Below are positions 63,201 through 64,000 of a stretch of 64,000 nt of DNA, one piece after another; positions within the stretch are counted from its first letter, which is position 1; the number at the start of each line of letters is the position of its first letter. This DNA is from Liolophura sinensis (lineage: Eukaryota; Mollusca; Polyplacophora; Chitonida; Chitonidae). The notes beneath the pieces are model-generated. The model ran no database searches, was not told the origin of the DNA, and saw only the letters and a list, made by a program, of their open reading frames with translations. The stretch lies in the NCBI RefSeq assembly GCF_032854445.1, contig NW_027018098.1, forward strand, positions 1 through 64,000, in the 5' to 3' direction. A program made the translations under genes and the position numbers.

Positions 63201-64000
63201 GAAAAAAATGCTCCAATGCTGCTGGTAAGAGGCTAATCCGACGTATTTTGTGACGAGAAATCGAATGGTGCAAACCGCGTTGCTCTCCGACCAATACTTT
63301 TGGCTGTAGCCACAATTGAATCATCATTTATGTCAAAATCACGTGCCCAGCAACGGCTCTTACCTCCATGGAAACCAAGGAAATTTCCAATTTTTCAAAC
63401 AGCTGGAGATGCCTGACCCAAATGCGCATCTTTTGGCACCTTTATTGATGTGGGTCAGTGTTCAATTGTACTTTTTACAGCAGACTGTATCAAGTACCTT
63501 GTGTTTTTTATATAAAAATGGTGTGGTTTTTCTACATGTAAGATAAAGGACATTGAGTTTATCTTCGACTTAGAAGTAAGACATTTGCTGGGTGAGTTAA
63601 ATGGGCTTGGCCCAAAGATTTGGACGTCTTCTGGGCTACCGAAGGGCACATAACTTATAATCAAAAGTTGAATATAGTAATGACCAGTCGCGATGGTACA
63701 TAGTACATGTAGCCGATTTCAATTAGCAAAAGGACCAGGCAAAAATCCAAAAGTGGAAAAAATGCTCCAATGCTGCTGGTAAGAGGCTAATCCGACGTAT
63801 TTTGTGACGAGAAATCGAATGGTGCAAACCGCGTTGCTCTCCGACCAATACTTTTGGCTGTAGCCACAATTGAATCATCATTTATGTCAAAATCACGTGC
63901 CCAGCAATGGCTCTTACTCCATGGAAACCAAGGAAATTTGCAATTTTTCAACACCTGGAGATGCCTGACCCAATGCGCCATCTTTTGGCACCTTATTGAT
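60284..64000 (+). repeat. Indel-rich right end with displaced unit types
   Basis: Units start at 60284, 60832, 61377, 61926, 62477, 63028 and 63584 (partial), with lengths 548, 545, 549, 551, 551 and 556. I count about 27 one-base indels plus an 8-bp loss at about 60914. The 60284 unit is type R (GAGTGAAAT, CTCCAACC, CATCAATT), otherwise seen at 21921 and 25209. The 61377 and 63028 units are type a (AGATGAAT, CAAATATCC, CCAAATGCGC), otherwise at 14247 and 16440. A three-unit echo links 61377-62476 to 63028-64000: TTACCTCCATGG at about 61708/63363 and CAATGGCTC at about 62248/63906. Confidence 0.85.

Larger units (their letters stand above)
1..64000 (+). repeat. Tandem satellite array, 548-bp unit, about 117 copies
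   Basis: The same 548-bp unit repeats head to tail from the first base to the last, with no inversion and no inserted foreign sequence. Taking the unit start at TTTGCTGGGTGAG, starts fall at 1, 550, 1096, 1645, 2192 and so on, and settle to an exact 548-bp step over most of 15-33 kb and 34.5-60 kb. Unit lengths run from 545 to 556 bp in disturbed zones. Units differ mainly by recurring single-base variants. Arrays like this are typical of eukaryotic centromeric, pericentromeric or subtelomeric heterochromatin. Placement in one of these is inference. I do not recognise the family. Confidence 0.98.

Noticed and set aside
1-64000. CRISPR-like regular repetition
   Set aside because: The repeat is 548 bp with no unique spacers. 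Direct repeats of 24-47 bp separated by variable spacers are absent.
1-64000. rDNA spacer subrepeats, telomeric repeats or transposon ends
   Set aside because: No rRNA-like segment, no TTAGGG- or TTTAGGG-type run, no terminal inverted repeats or target-site duplications, and no coding sequence for a transposase or reverse transcriptase were found.

Overview
The whole 64,000-base window is one uninterrupted head-to-tail tandem satellite array. The repeat unit is 548 bp. The window holds about 117 copies, all in the same orientation. My hand count of one clean unit gives 219 G+C of 548 (40%). I see no gene, RNA gene, transposon, CRISPR array, telomeric repeat or single-copy DNA on either strand. 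A homogeneous array of this size with nested higher-order repeats points to a eukaryotic chromosome, probably centromeric, pericentromeric or subtelomeric heterochromatin. I do not recognise the family and cannot name the organism from the sequence.

Units differ at about two dozen recurring sites. Reading these as haplotypes shows a mosaic of higher-order repeat (HOR) domains. An irregular left zone (1-6031) shows an echo eight units apart. A four-unit segment recurs seven units later (6032-8223 and 9870-12060). A disturbed stretch (12061-14246) is followed by a four-unit HOR (14247-18631) with partial echoes to 20275, then three plainer units. A six-unit HOR returns in altered seven-unit form (21921-28498). 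Alternating P/Q units form a four-unit HOR (28499-33431). A disturbed stretch (33432-34526) leads into a D-E-L-N family. An 11-unit, 6,028-bp HOR is present twice in direct succession (36171-48226). A bridge (48227-51514) leads to an 8-unit, 4,384-bp HOR in two copies (51515-60283). The right end (60284-64000) is full of one-base indels and contains unit types last seen 35-45 kb to the left.

Inside the unit I can point to a TATATAAAAA tract, a perfect 12-bp palindrome just after it, smaller palindromes, a short hairpin and a CACGTG core. Each unit also leaves a 60-70 codon frame open on the + strand and a 64-codon frame open on the - strand. These overlap each other. The variants that separate units mostly change the amino acid, so I treat the frames as by-products of a homogenised repeat, not genes.

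The most informative signals are the HOR mosaic and its chimeric junctions, a four-gamete pattern between two sites 14 bp apart, recurrent CpG decay, and indel clusters that fall at HOR-domain edges and may mark assembly seams.
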